A stretch of DNA of 64,000 nt from Malachius bipustulatus (taxonomy: Eukaryota > Arthropoda > Insecta > Coleoptera > Melyridae): assembly GCA_910589415.1 (NCBI GenBank), contig OU342639.1:27412268-27476267 (forward strand). Reading direction: 5' to 3'. Shown one piece after another: positions 1 to 12,900 of the stretch. Below the pieces are notes generated by a model, which made no database searches, had not been told where the DNA came from, and was given only the letters and a program-made list of their open reading frames with translations. A program made the translations under genes and the position numbers. Position 1 is the first letter of the stretch. Each line of letters begins with the position of its first letter.

Positions 1-891
1 TCATTAACTATACAGGTCTGACCTATAATAATAGAGAACTGAACGGATCATTGCACGAATTTGTGAAACAGTCCTTTCACGCTACGTTAGACTGGAACTG
101 GCAAATTCAGAAAAGGGGGAAGCTTTGTTGGTCAACGCTCGTTGTCGATAATTGGTAACTCGTTATTAAGATTTACACGCGAGATTCATACCTACATGGC
201 GAACATAAAAACTGTTTAAGCATTGGTAAAATGCTTCAATGAGTCTTGGTGTTGATAATTTACCAGATTTTTGTCAATCTGTTATAAAATTTGAGATTTT
301 TGTTGAACAACCAATATCAATTTATTAACATTGTCGTTGAGGTGTATGAGTTATTTGTTTGGGATGTTTGAATTCTGATTTTACATATTCAGAATTATGT
401 GCAAAAGTAATTTCTTGCACTCTTTAGGTATTCGTCCATTCCTGGAATATCCAAATCATGTCAAACATGTCAGTCATAACTAGACAAATTGCACCAGAAA
501 TGTTGAAATGACAAAGCCGTTTTACCCGTTTAGACCCTCCTTAAGTAAACTTTTATATTATAAAGAAATCTTTTATTATCAGAAAATATATGATCACATG
601 TGACGCTAATACACGATCCTATTAAATAAAACATTTTTAAATAATTTACGACTAAAACTGAACAAGTCACGTTACGACGGTTTCGCAACGATAATCACTC
701 AATCGAAGTTCTTCCTATGTTAATAAGGTAAGTCACCAAATGTCCTTCCACATATTTTCTTTAATTATTATTAAGAGACTAGATCAAAGATACACAGCAA
801 TGTAGTAGATATTTTTGTAATATACACTCACGTGGAGATGCAGTCACTGACTAGGTAGGCACTGTTAATTAAACCACAACAATTTTCGCTG
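1..891. other. 3' flank and 3' UTR of Hey
   Basis: AT-rich sequence with no open frame that looks coding. The part nearest 891 should be the Hey 3' UTR. I see no repeat or other gene in the remainder. Confidence 0.5.
572..577 (-). promoter_or_regulatory. Candidate poly(A) signal of Hey
   Basis: TTTATT on the plus strand reads AATAAA on the minus strand, about 315 nt beyond the Hey stop codon. The hexamer is common in AT-rich DNA, so this is a position-based guess. Confidence 0.35.
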
Positions 892-3800
892 TTAATAAGC
901 GAGTTCTGCTCCCCAAGGTCTATAAGGTTTCATCCCCTGCGATGTTGGTGGCAGATTAGAACCCTGTCCATAACTTTGATGGTGATGATGGAACGCATTC
1001 ACCGATGGTGGCGGTGGTGGAGGCGGCGGGTGATGATATTGATGACCATATGGATGCGTTAGAGTGCTACTACTCAGAGGCGTTAATATCGAAGAGGAGC
1101 TCGAAGTAACCGTCGGTAGCCTTTCTTGTGAGTTCTGCGGAGGGTCGTACTGCTGTGTCAAATCGCCCGATGGTGGTAAGGTGGGTGGGGGCGGAGGTGG
1201 TGGGTAATGCTGAGGGGCCGCCGGGTAGGACCAAGTCGGGGCGGTTGCTTGCTTGGAGGCGAGCTCACGTTGGGCGGCGCAGCATTGTAAATGGGAGGTC
1301 AAGCGGAGACGTAGCGGATTCTGCACGTCTAAACCTTCAATACGTTCTAAATAACGAGCAACTTCTGCGACGCATTCCCGAAAACCCATGCCGTGGTAGT
1401 CCATTGCGTATTTGTGAGGGTCGTAGGCTAAGGAGTCTAGACCTGGAATTAATAAAGCAAATTATCAGAAAGGAGAAAGGAACTAGAAAATTATTCTTTT
1501 ACAATTATGTAAAAGAATTTATTCATTTATTCATTTATAGGTATCATAAATATTTCTTATGTTAGTAAAACCAATACAAAAAAACATCAGGAAAAATTTA
1601 TAGTTTTTTTTTCAAGAGTCTAGCTCTTAATTTTTGAGTTTTTGAAAAAAAATGTTAAGCAGGAACTTGCAGCATTAAATGTTCGAGTGAGTAGAATCAC
1701 CACCCGAGTTTTTTTTTATCATTTTCGGACATCTCATGAAAGAAGACTACACATCAACAGCCCTTCCCCAGATAAATTACTACTCTCCTGTACCTCGAAG
1801 ACAACTCTTCAAATTATTCATAAAAAATTATTATATGTGAGAAAACTGACTAAAATACGAATGAAAAAAACAATCCAGTTGAACCGTTAAGTCATTAATT
1901 CTTAAAGAAAACGAGAAAATTTTTTCAAGGCCCAAAAGACATGATTTTTCTTGTTTTTACTGTTATTTATGTCTAGAATGAGGAGTTTAGAAATGGTCTA
2001 CCGCTCTACCGCTTGGTCGATTTTTGTTATTCATACATAAAAATCACACGCTCGTGAGGGGGTGGGAGGTGTACGTCGCTTCTGCAGAATTACCCCCATC
2101 CCAAAATTTTTGCTAATATCATTTCCGAACAGCTTATCGCAGTGATGTGTATATTGAGTGTATTGAAAAGTGAAAGTTACTGTCATTGATGAAGAAAGGA
2201 TACAAAAGTTCCTGTTAGTGAAAGGCCACATTTTAATTTTCATGCCCTTCTCTAAATCTAAAGAAGCTCTCATAGTCTTAATATTTAGGGCATACTAGGA
2301 TGAAAACATAATTCACGATTTTTAAGACATCTTTAATGTTTTTGTTTGAATAATTTCTCAATTTTGATTTCTATATAAAAAAAAAACATCCTTTGTTATC
2401 CCGTACGTCTGTCCACTTTGCTGCCACTGACACACCTCGCGCCCCGTAAGAGAATTTCCAAGGGGAGAGAAACGTGGATGCACACGTGAGCGTGGGAAAC
2501 CCCCTTACCTAGGACTTGGATGGGCAGGTGTATCACAGAACAGCCGATAAAAGAGCCAGGGGTCGGTGAAACAATTGTGTCGGTGAAGGGTTGCTGCGAT
2601 GTGGTAGTGGATGCATTGAACTGACGGCCGCCAGGTTTATATAGTACGCACACTGTCAATCGTGGGAAAGTCTTCCTGGACTCATGACACACACACACTC
2701 ACACGTCCTCAGATATAACGGTTTGGAGCAACAGGTTGGCATTGCCTGCATTATTGTTATAGGTATGCGGATTGCTAGTGTATATGTATTTCTTTCTATA
2801 CCTATACCTATACACGGTGCGCCATACAATGCTCATTTAGAATGGGTACAAATCATACAAAGAGATTTGTTCTCTCTATTTCCTTTGTATTGAAAACATA
2901 AAGTATAACACTCTTTTTATCTTCAAAAGCGAGAGGAAGCTTTATTTTTTTGCACGAATGTGCATGTGCATTGCTAATCTAGGATTCTATAAGGCTTTGG
3001 CTTTCCATTTTTGTTGTCAAATCAAAACGATTTCCCTTCATTTTTTTATTCCTTTTAGTGGTATTTCCTTCATACGAAATTCACAAAATTACTACCTGAG
3101 ATATTTCAATCTAGGTACCATTTCTGCTATTTCATCTAAATATCCATATAGTTAGGTACCTTTCATCATCTCAACAGAGCAAAATCATCCAAAATTAATA
3201 TTACACTACTTTTTTAATGTCATTAGAAACCGGCACATTTTTTGTCAAATTTTGTTCCAATAAGGAATTGGTTTTCAGATCAAGAGGCAATTTATTTAAT
3301 TTTTTTCATTCTTGTGAAATTTTGATTTCGGGCTTGATTCAAGAAACGTTGCAAGTAATTTGGCTATGAATGTGTCAATTATCCTTTCTGTGTTTTCGGC
3401 CATGCAGACCTAGAACTTGACATTTTCAAATTTTTCGCAATCTCAATGAAAATGAAACATAAAATTTGTGGTTTTAGCCTAAATTAATGTATTGAGTCGA
3501 TGGTGCTGGGGTTGGGGAGGGTTGGACGAGACGGCGATTGAACATTTTTTGGATGACCTTGCTGATAGGATGATGGAGGTGATTTTCATCACAATACTAA
3601 TTTATATACGTAAACCTCATCACATTTTATGGCCAAAAAAAATTATCATTAAATGTGACATAACATTATTATATTAATAAAAGTCTGAAAAATGTGTCAA
3701 ACATTTCTCATAGAAGGTAGAAGACTGCTTACCTTTAGCATGGATCATTTTTAGATGATCGACGGTCATTTGAAGAATCTCTGCTTTCTCAAGTTTGGCA

Positions 3801-4693
3801 GAACCTTGTTTTTCAAAGGCACTAGGAACAAGACGTTTCAGTTCAGATAAGGACATGTTGATTCTGTCTCTTCGTTTCTTCTCGATGACTCCTCGCCTTT
3901 TCTTCCGTGAGAGCATTTGACAGCTATCTGCGTTTCCGGGGGAAGAACAACTGTAAAAAATTTAGAGATTGTAAATTGTTATTATGAAGAATTTCTAAAC
4001 ATTTACTTTGATCATATTAAACTTATTTGTTTTATTTGTGCTGGTCTTGTCATATTTGAATTATCATAAAATATAATAATAAAATAGAGCGAGATTTAAG
4101 GGATTCACTTTTTTGTTTGGTTATTCCATGTTTATGTGAATATACCAAAAATTATTTACAAAGAATGGAAAACGCCACAAAAATAAAAAATAATAAGTGA
4201 AAATTGCACGAGTCTCGCTTTCTAAAAATGGTTTTTATAAATTTTTTTTTGTCATGTTGAAATTTTGTATTATGTACTAATATTGACAATTTCGAATATT
4301 TTTGATTCAATATACCATTTTTCTTGTGGCAAGGGTGCACATTGTAATAAAATAATTGAAGTTATAAAATGCTTAAAAACTCCTATTCGTGTACGGCCTA
4401 AAATAGCAAATCTCTAAATAAATTTATCTATAAATAAATTTTCAAAATTCACGGGTATTAAAAAAAAAAAAAACTTACTGGTCCTTTGAAGACCCTTCGG
4501 AATAAGCATCATCACAGTCATCGCTCTCAGAAAGCGGCCTTTTGATCTGTCCTCTTGAAAGTGAGGTGGTGGCAGCGACGTTCTGCCAAGCGGACGGCGG
4601 CGCCGGCGGCGGCGAATAGCCCGTCGTGGACCAGTGTAACCCTGATTGATGGTGATGGTGCGTAGATGATGAAGACAGGTTTGAATGTTCCAT
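892..4693 (-). CDS. Hey: Hey: bHLH-Orange transcriptional repressor (hairy/E(spl)-related with YRPW motif)
   Basis: Three exons on the minus strand: 4693-4479, 3950-3733 and 1442-892 (215+218+551 nt = 327 codons plus stop). The junction phases (CA|T and G|GT) agree. The ATG at 4693 starts MEHSNLS; a longer reading upstream uses only a GTG. Exon 2 carries the bHLH, about residues 87-144, with basic region [17 protein letters not shown]. It has Gly (residue 92) where Hairy and E(spl) proteins have Pro, which is diagnostic of the Hey family. The Orange domain is about residues 160-205 ([20 protein letters not shown]). The tail is rich in Pro and His and ends with YRPW (318-321) followed by GAELAY, the place where vertebrate Hey proteins have a TEVGAF-type end. 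Known family role: nuclear effector of Notch signalling that binds E-boxes and represses. The His/Pro-rich linkers are low-complexity and poorly conserved. The splice sites are predicted by reading; the identification itself is secure. Confidence 0.94.
1443..3732 (-). other. Hey intron 2 (2.3 kb)
   Basis: Intron between the bHLH exon (donor AAAG|GTAAGC) and the Orange exon (acceptor CCAG|GT). It is mostly AT-rich and non-coding. A block at about 2396-2700 is visibly richer in GC and carries clustered transcription-factor sites, which are listed separately. Confidence 0.8.
2483..2669 (-). promoter_or_regulatory. Putative Notch-responsive enhancer in Hey intron 2: two CSL/Su(H) sites plus E-boxes
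   Basis: CGTGGGAAA occurs at 2491-2499 and again at 2661-2669, in the same orientation. It matches the high-affinity Su(H)/CSL consensus YGTGRGAAM exactly. A CACGTG E-box, the type bound by Hey and Hes proteins, lies 2 nt before the first site (2483-2488). A CAGGTG proneural-type E-box is at 2525-2530. Hey is a known direct Notch target, so this combination fits an autoregulated Notch enhancer. The motifs are seen; the function is inferred. Confidence 0.5.
3951..4478 (-). other. Hey intron 1
   Basis: 528-bp AT-rich intron with donor CA|GTAAG and acceptor TTTACAG|T. No internal feature is seen. Confidence 0.85.
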
Positions 4694-6018
4694 TGCGGCG
4701 GCGTAAACACTACACAAGTTACACGATGAAAACACTGGCGGCGGCGCGATGCACGAAAGCGGGCCGGCGCGTGGCTAAGCTGCGGCGCGCGTGTTCGGGA
4801 CGTGTGTAGGCACTGTTGCTGGAGCCGCTCGCCGTCAGGCCGACACGTTTCATCCCCACTATCATCCCCACCTGACACGCGACTACCCTTAAAGGTTTTG
4901 CCCCACCATATAGTGTCGTAATAGTAACTCCCCTCTATATGTGAACATGATGATAGGTGGTTAATTAATAAAAGTCTTTGATGATAAACTTTTTTTTCTG
5001 CTTGTCTCTTCTATAATAAGTTCCTTATTTGATAAGGTAAACTTGTTTGGAGAAGATAGATTTTGTTTTTTGACTTTTGAAGGATTTTTAGGATCTTCTG
5101 GACATTGTCTAGGATGTCAAATTATTGAGTTATGTTAAATGAAAGAGCAACCTATTGATCTATTGCTCCAGATAGGTACGTCACACAACTTATAGGTAGA
5201 TATTGCAAATTCCGCTTTGTGGCTTAATAGCGAAAAGTAACCAAAGGGCCCTGCTCTAGCGTTGACGCGTGGTGCATGCGTGTGATCGGTATTCTCTTAC
5301 TATTCCCACGGTTAACGCCACCCCCCCTGCAACAAATCGACACGTGACCGACACTGACTATCGTCAGTAGTAGTAGTTATCCTCATCTCTCTCTTGCCTC
5401 CTGTTAAGATTATAATTTTAAGCACTTTTATTACCTCTAACCTAGGCCTAGGCAGGAAAATCCAAACATTTCAGGATTCACGAGGCTGAACTTTTTTTAG
5501 ACTATACCTAGGTACCAGATTTCTTTCAGAACCAGTCACAGTATGTACATATGAAGTATGAGATTTTTTTTTCAGGATCGCTGCTACCAAATAAATATCA
5601 ATAAATGAAAATTGAATTTCGTATAAAAGAACAAATACTTGAAAATCCAATCTAAATCAATCGCACCACAAGATCCAGATCTCATGCAGCAACAGCATGA
5701 GAACTAGAAAAGACAACATCTACATCATCTCCGACAAGCCAGGACTGCAATGATAATAATAAAATAATACGGGAGACAGGAGTAGTGTAGAAGATCGGAC
5801 TGTCTCGTTAGAATTAGCTCGTAGATTCTCGTTCGCGACGCTCTCGTCTGGACTCGAGAGCGACGAGACAGGTGTGCCTGGTCCAATATAACACGCATAC
5901 AGATACAGGGATTATAAGGAACGTCTCATGGACGTCCCAGGAGGCATCCAGTAGTTCGAAACATACAGGTGATCTGCATGAATTCGGCCTTGATAGGTTT
6001 TCCATAAGAGCCGACACA
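4694..6018. promoter_or_regulatory. Head-to-head Hey/ASPH promoter interval
   Basis: About 1.3 kb separates the divergent start codons of Hey (4693, minus) and ASPH (6019, plus). It must contain both 5' UTRs and core promoters unless unseen upstream exons exist. The parts near each ATG are GC-richer than the middle. A CSL site in minus orientation (TTCCCACG, 5303-5310) and a CACGTG E-box (5341-5346) lie within 45 bp of each other, repeating the pairing seen in Hey intron 2. Confidence 0.5.
5839..5862 (+). other. GC-rich hairpin in the probable ASPH 5' UTR
   Basis: CGCTCTCG (5839-5846) and its complement CGAGAGCG (5855-5862) enclose an 8-nt loop, with weaker pairing beyond. It lies 157 nt before the ASPH ATG. 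It may slow scanning if transcribed, but it could also be incidental. Confidence 0.3.
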
Positions 6019-6907
6019 ATGTCCGGTGATGTACAGCCTAAGAAAAGGAAGGAAAAGAAAAGGAAAAAAGGTAAGTTTAATGCGAGTTATTTTTGATGCC
6101 GTTATATTCCCAACCAATCTATTTTTACTTGACATCCTTATTTACTTTGTTACTCCCTCGGAACTTTTTATGTGTGGAAATAATTGCATTTTATGATCTA
6201 CTCGTAAACAATTTGGTTGCATTTTATAACAGTCAGTGTTCAAACTCCGATAATTCATGTCACGAAAAAATTTTCATCCTAACTAGCAATTTCGAACTTT
6301 GCTTAGTGCGTGTAGTCTCAAGGGCAACAATTAATAAACATATGCGCCCGGAAATATAAAAAAATATCTAATTTTATACCCATCGTCCGTTTTCTCGTAA
6401 AATTTTCATTTGATTACCAGTTTAAATGGTATCTATTTCAGAAGATGGTATGGATTACCTAGCACCGCCCCCTTTATTCGTCCCTAATATAAAAGCAGAA
6501 GAAGACACAAACATACATGTACATAAAGATGACGGTCTTGGCGGTGGGATCTGCGCCAAAATTGTCTTTTTTTTACTCTTCTCTGCTTTAATCGTAGTTA
6601 TAGGTCTCATCATAGTCGAACATAGAGGTTTGACAGAATGTAAGTATTATAAAATCCTCATAGACACGAAAACCTGATATGATTTATCACCTATAGTGGA
6701 GAAATCCAATACGGAGTCTCGATTTGCCCAATTATTCAAAGGATGGACGGATGATGTTCACGATAATGGCCATCATGACGATGCCGAAACGTTAACAGAA
6801 TACGAAAACGCTTTAGATGAGGACGATCATGATGAGCATGACGATCAGGACGATCATGACGATCATGAAGATCATGACGAGGCTTCACCCGAGGAAGAAA
6901 CGGAGGT

Positions 6908-6940
<33 letters not shown>

Positions 6941-9900
6941 AAATGGAACCCATGAAGAGGATGAGGAAGAAGAAGCTAACGAAGAAGAAGAAGAGGAGGA
7001 AGAGGAGACTGCGTTATCTGAAGAAGAAGCTGAACAAGAGGACGACGAGGAACGCTCCTTAACCGAAGAAGATGAAGACGACGAAAAAGAAGAAGAAGAG
7101 GAGGAGGAAGGAGAAGAGGAAGAGCAGGAGCAGGAAGAAGAGGAGACGCCAGAAACTGCAGAAGAAGAGGAAGATGAAGTCCTGGAATCAGACGAGCAGC
7201 CAGAAGATGATGAGGATAATAACAATATAGATAATGAAGATGATCTAGCAACCAGTCAACAGAAAACAGAGGACGATGAGGAAGGTGAAGAAGGCGACAG
7301 AGACGATCAAGTAGACGAGGCAGAGGAGTCTGAAGAAGAGACTGATGTTAAACATGAAGATGTAGATGCTGACGATACAGATGATGGTTATGAGAGCTCA
7401 GAAGCTGTAAGTATGAAATGAAAGAAAGATAATGAAATGTACCTAATTTTTATTAAACAATTTTAGAAGCCACAAACTCCCCCAAAAAAAGTTAAAAGAG
7501 AAACGAAAGAGGATAATAAAATCGATGCAGAAGAAGGTGACGGTGAAGGCAGTTCCTTACTGGATGGTAAGTTACCTTCCATAATATGTTTTCACCTATG
7601 GTGTTTCATAATATGTGCAAGACCGATTGGAGATTTCAAAAAATAAAAAAGTACCCTTTTGTTTTCGAGAAAAACGTGTTTAAATATTTTACAAAGTTTG
7701 GTTAAAATATAATCGAAATATTTTTTGAAATTTGACACCCATTCCAAAAAAGACAAGATTTGAAATAATAAATGCTTTGTTCATTTTTGAGGTCTCCACA
7801 TAAAGCTGTCCCACAAATTATGAAACTCTCTTTATTATTTATATTATTTTTGAAACTTCAACAATAAAAAATAGTTTTGGTCATCATTAACAAACGAAGA
7901 GTTCCTTAAATTATACCGTCTGGAACCCACTATGAATATTCTCAGGATTTTTTATGACTCATCACAGTTGTTGCTCTAATATTATCACTCCTGTGCTGTG
8001 AAGTTTTTTGGTGCTTCGAGATAGGTACCTACTTTTTTTCTAAATTAGCTGTAAGGTTTTACTGATGTCGTTAGAAATACGAAGTTGTTTATAAGTTATT
8101 GTGAATCAGGAAATGTCAGAGATGTTGACAGATCAGTGACGGTTGTTCAATGTTGCAGCTTCAATGAAAGCGGCCGTCGGCATGGTCCTGCTGACGGTGG
8201 CGTACATAGTCTTGATCCGCAAGTGGAAATCTGGTCAGTAGCTGATTGACTTCCTGTACATTAACGAGCTACTAAAAGTTTGCTTACATTGTTCAGATAA
8301 ATGAAATAACATCCAGTCATCCAGCTTTGAGAGTTCAGAATTTTTTTTTAAACTTTCATCTCTTGTCTTAAAACGCTGACAAAATATATGCTTTCATAGT
8401 ACCTATACGAGTGGTTGCGCTCTTTTTCTGCATTTAAAATCAATTACTGCGATTATCTTGACAGTGTAAGCGTTCATTTGGAGAGCTGTTAGTACTGAAG
8501 TGCATGCAGATTTAATTGGAAGATTGTTAACACGCGCGTATAACATGTAACCTCTAGCACCTTTGAATAGACCAAATACCCTTATCAACAACCGTACCTG
8601 ATAATGGGAGTGTAATGTTAATGCATTAATTTCAGACCCTTTGTGTTGCGACACAAGATAATTTGCGAAATTTGCACTAGTGCAGCTCGAGATGCAAAAA
8701 TTGCATTTGCACGCACAAAAATAGTTTTTTTTCATATTATCTCGTGGGGTTTCTTTTTGCTTTGATTGTATTCAACTAACATTGGCATTTCCTGGTACCC
8801 ACTTTTTGTATTAATATTTTCATATGTAGATAATTTCAAGGCCATCATGCATACATCGCTTGTTTCAAATTATCTAGGGACTAATGATAATTAACGAACC
8901 TTTAATCTAGTAATTCATTCAGCAGTAACTATCTAATAAGAAAGATGATAATTTGAAACAGCCTGTCTATATTTTTTATTTCGAAAACATATAGCCACCT
9001 ATATTCACAGCTGTTGTCGCTTTTGATGTTGTTTTTTTTTTATTAATATATTGTCATGTAATAGCGTTTGTGTGATACTTGATTAGTGTGTGCATATAGG
9101 CATATTTATTCAATTCTAAGTAAGGGGGTTATTGGTTTTGAAGAACAACAACCTTCCGTGGTGGAACCCATCCTTGACGCCGCTGTCGATTGTACCCGAC
9201 GAAACACCATTATCTTCGAAACTATACCTACTGGCATACCCGAAACAATTCTTCCATCAGATGAAGATGACGCCGACGCCGACGGTGGAGATTACAGCGA
9301 CGACGAGGCACCCTCTGCCGGCAGCGACATGGAAGAGGAGGAGGAAGAAGAAACGACGCAGGAATGTCGGCTACCTGATCCTCTCCCCAATCCCGGCGAT
9401 GTCGAAGTTGAAGACGAGGAAGATGATGAGGAAAACGAAGAAGAGGAAGAAGAAGCGGCAGGCTCTGATGCTTATGGGGAAGAAACCGAAAGTGATGAGC
9501 AGTCTGAAGATGCCGAATTGTTACAGAGACTCGAGGCGAAATATGGGAAACTCTCACCCTCGGGAAACCGCATCTAAAAGCAGAATTAGATTAGTTTTTA
9601 TTTATATAAATCTCACTGAGTCGCAATTACGTCGATTAAATAGAAACATCCTGAACCAAATCGTTTATTTAAGACTGATTCTGAAATAAGGGAAATTCTT
9701 AAATTAGCAAGTAAAATTTTATCCACATCTACAAAGCAATAAGACTCAGGTTAAGTAACTCACGATTCTGGATGACTTCTGTAACAGAACAGACTTTATG
9801 TGTCATAAGTGTGCCAATTGACTGTTTGTTTTAAGTCAGTTTATCCCATTTCACCTCAACGGGAAGTGTTGAAGTGAATAAAACACTGGCAGTGCCTTTT

Positions 9901-12900
9901 TCCAGAAAGCATTACACAGCCAGGGTCTCCTAAATAAACTATATAATCAAGTAATAGGTATGGAACGGAACAAAAAGAAGAAGGACTTTCTTGATAATCT
10001 AGTTAATGTAGCTGTGGTAGAAAGTTCGGAACTTTAGTTGTTGAAATAATTGATTAAGTATATTCTTAGATCAAAGAAGTGCAAAAACCAAAGAATCGAA
10101 TCCTAAGATAAAGTTTCCGAAATGAAAGAACATTTCGAACTGGTTCTAGTGGAATTATTCTTTTTATTGCGCCCCCATAATTCGTGATATTATACAGGGT
10201 GATTCATAGGATTTGCTTTCATGCAGAAGAAGTATCTCTGTAAGTTTGCCCAACTGTCTGAAAATTTTGCAAGTGGTCACATTTTTAAGTCACGATCAAA
10301 TTGATCATGAATTTTGTTGCATTTTTGAACTTTACGTCATATTTTTACTATAAAATTATTTTTTTTAAGTTTTGAGATGAGTTTGATTTAAAAGTTATCA
10401 ATATCTCGCGCGGTTGTTCACAAACGTATAAAAATCTACAAACTGGTATACTCAAGAATGGTGAGTATTGGCATTTCAGAAAATGAAAAAATAGCTTGAT
10501 TTGTCGTTACACCTAGTGCGTTTGATAAATGTGAGCCATTAGTGAAAAGTTAGAATGGCACTAAATAAAAAATTTTTTCTCTAACTTATTTTTTATCAAT
10601 TGCAATTCTAAGTTTTCACTAATGGCTCACATTTATCAAACGCCCTCTATAGAAGAAACAAATAAATCTTCTTTCTTTTCTGGAATGTCAATCTTTATTA
10701 CCAATCTTTACCAATTTGTAAAAAGATCCAAGATATCAAATTTTTTAATCGAACTCATTTATCGAAAATTTTGAAAACAGTTAGTTGAAAAGGAAAATCT
10801 GTTTATACAGAGTGTCCCAGAATAAAGGCAACAAAAACTAAAACCAAAACGGCTGAATTTTTTTTATTAAATTTTCTGTGTTGCTTTTCTATTATTCATT
10901 CTAATTTAACAGCAATAATTACTTCTGTCTAATTTGAACCATCAGTGACGTACGGTAGATAGTAGTTCAACTCTTTACCCACCAATTTTTACGCCACCAG
11001 ATAAATTTTGGTATTGACATATTTTTCCAAAAGTTGAACATTTCTGGAACAAAAAGTGGATAAGGTTTGTTGTGGAAATTCTCAACAGTTTTTGAGATAT
11101 GTACGATTTAGACTTTCCGAGAAGGAAAAAAGTTGACGTTTTTTCGTCCATGTTTTCCAAGTTTTGAAAAAAAATTACAGTATTATGTTAGCAGTTGACT
11201 ATAGTGTCACTTTGATCCTTGCAATTTGACATTTTTGTCGTCTAGAGATACATTTGGTAAATTATAAATTCGACCAAAAAATGAATTGTCAATTTAATTA
11301 ACTACTTGTTTCATTCAGAAATTAAGCGCCGCAAACAAATTGTATCCGCTAACTCGGGAACCTCGATTCGACGCCATGTCCATCACAAAAAAAATTCAAA
11401 GAGTTCAAAAAGTTTTTCCAATTTACTTGACTTGGAAACTAGATTTCATGCAGAGGCTGCTTGATTTTGAATACCATGATACTTGTGACACGCTCGCCTT
11501 TTTTTGCCAAAACAGAAATCAGTTAATACTAATTTATTATTTATAACTACATAGGTTCATTCTTAACATTAGAGTTTAGGCCAGTAAGCAAATTTTCTGG
11601 ATTTTGGGAGTAATTAATCAAGCAATTCAATACCAGCCGATTTTTTCTGAAAAAATGTACACCCTCGTGGATAACATGTGTACCTACCTATGCCGATGCG
11701 AGGATTATTTTCATTTTTGTGGTTACGTCAATAAGACAAATTGTTATTAAGTTTGAGGTGCTGAAAATACTTAAGGGGTTCGTGGCTAATATACGCTGAA
11801 AAAAGTAGTTTTATAGTTCGATTCTTGGCACTTTTATGTATGAACAGTTGATTTCAGGAATCTCATTATAAACAATGACTCTCAGAATATCGATATTCGT
11901 CATTTGGATGCTCGAGCATAAAACATCTGATCTACATACGAGCTTATTATCATGCACCTTTTAATCAATTGGCAGAATTACTGAGTATTCGAAGACCTGC
12001 AAAGTCAATTAAGTCTACAGTGTGTGTCACAGGCATGGTACACCCCCCTTTTTTTCTTTTTTTTTGAGATAATTTTTCGAAATTTGGTACTTCGCATATT
12101 CTCGATAGAGCGCACTTTTTAGCAGAAAATTGAATTTTTTCCCACATTCGGTTTTTCCGGAAATGTTACCAATTTTTTATTTTTAAATGGGACACCCTAA
12201 TATATATTATTATATTTTTGGATTCTATACATTTGTACGAATCCAACAATACCACATAAGTACCATTTTAAATGTCAAATTTGTTTTAATTTAATTTTTT
12301 ATTTCTCAATTATAGTGTGCCATGACTATTTCGTTTTACTCCAATTGGATTATCTAATGCTAGAAAAATCTAATTTTTGTTCAAAGTACTAAATCAAGTG
12401 ATTTATGGATAAATTATGCGCACCGGTATGATTTTTTGAACTGAATTAATTTTTTTCAAATGGTACCATATTGGTACCGATGAGGTACCATCTACTAGTA
12501 CTCTTTATAAGGGACATTTTGGTGTACCCATTTTGCATCTGTTACGAACACAACTGAATGACATTTAAAATGGTACTTATGTGGTATTGTTGGATTCGTA
12601 CAAATGTATAGAATCCAAAAATATAATAATATATAGGGTGTCCCATTTAAAAATAAAAAGTTGGTAACATTTCCTGAAAAACCGGATGTGGGAAAAAACT
12701 CAATTTTCTGCTAAAAAAGTGCGCTCTATCGAGAATATGCGATGTACCAAATTTCAAAAAATTATCTCAAATGTACCATGCCTGTGACACACACTGTATA
12801 CTAAAATATCAAAATACCGTGAAGTAGGCCAACAGTATAGTGCGAAATTATTGATACGAAGCCGCAAATCAAGTTGTCTCTAACTTTTAAAAATTTATTG

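Noticed and set aside
2684..3155. Small plus-strand frames in Hey intron 2
   Set aside because: Short, AT-driven, and without splice partners or domains.
6872..7251. Long Ser-rich and Leu/Pro-rich open frames antisense to the ASPH acidic exon
   Set aside because: They are the automatic reverse reading of GAA/GAG/GAT codons and have no splice or start context.
8159..8240. Reading the second-helix exon as a terminal exon ending at TAG 8238-8240
   Set aside because: Possible, but the donor TCTG|GTCAGT is good and the 9144 exon fits in phase, so splicing onward is the simpler reading.
9132..9689. Lys/Arg-rich frame overlapping the alternative ASPH exon
   Set aside because: Shifted reading of the same acidic codons; the phase-matched frame is the acidic one.
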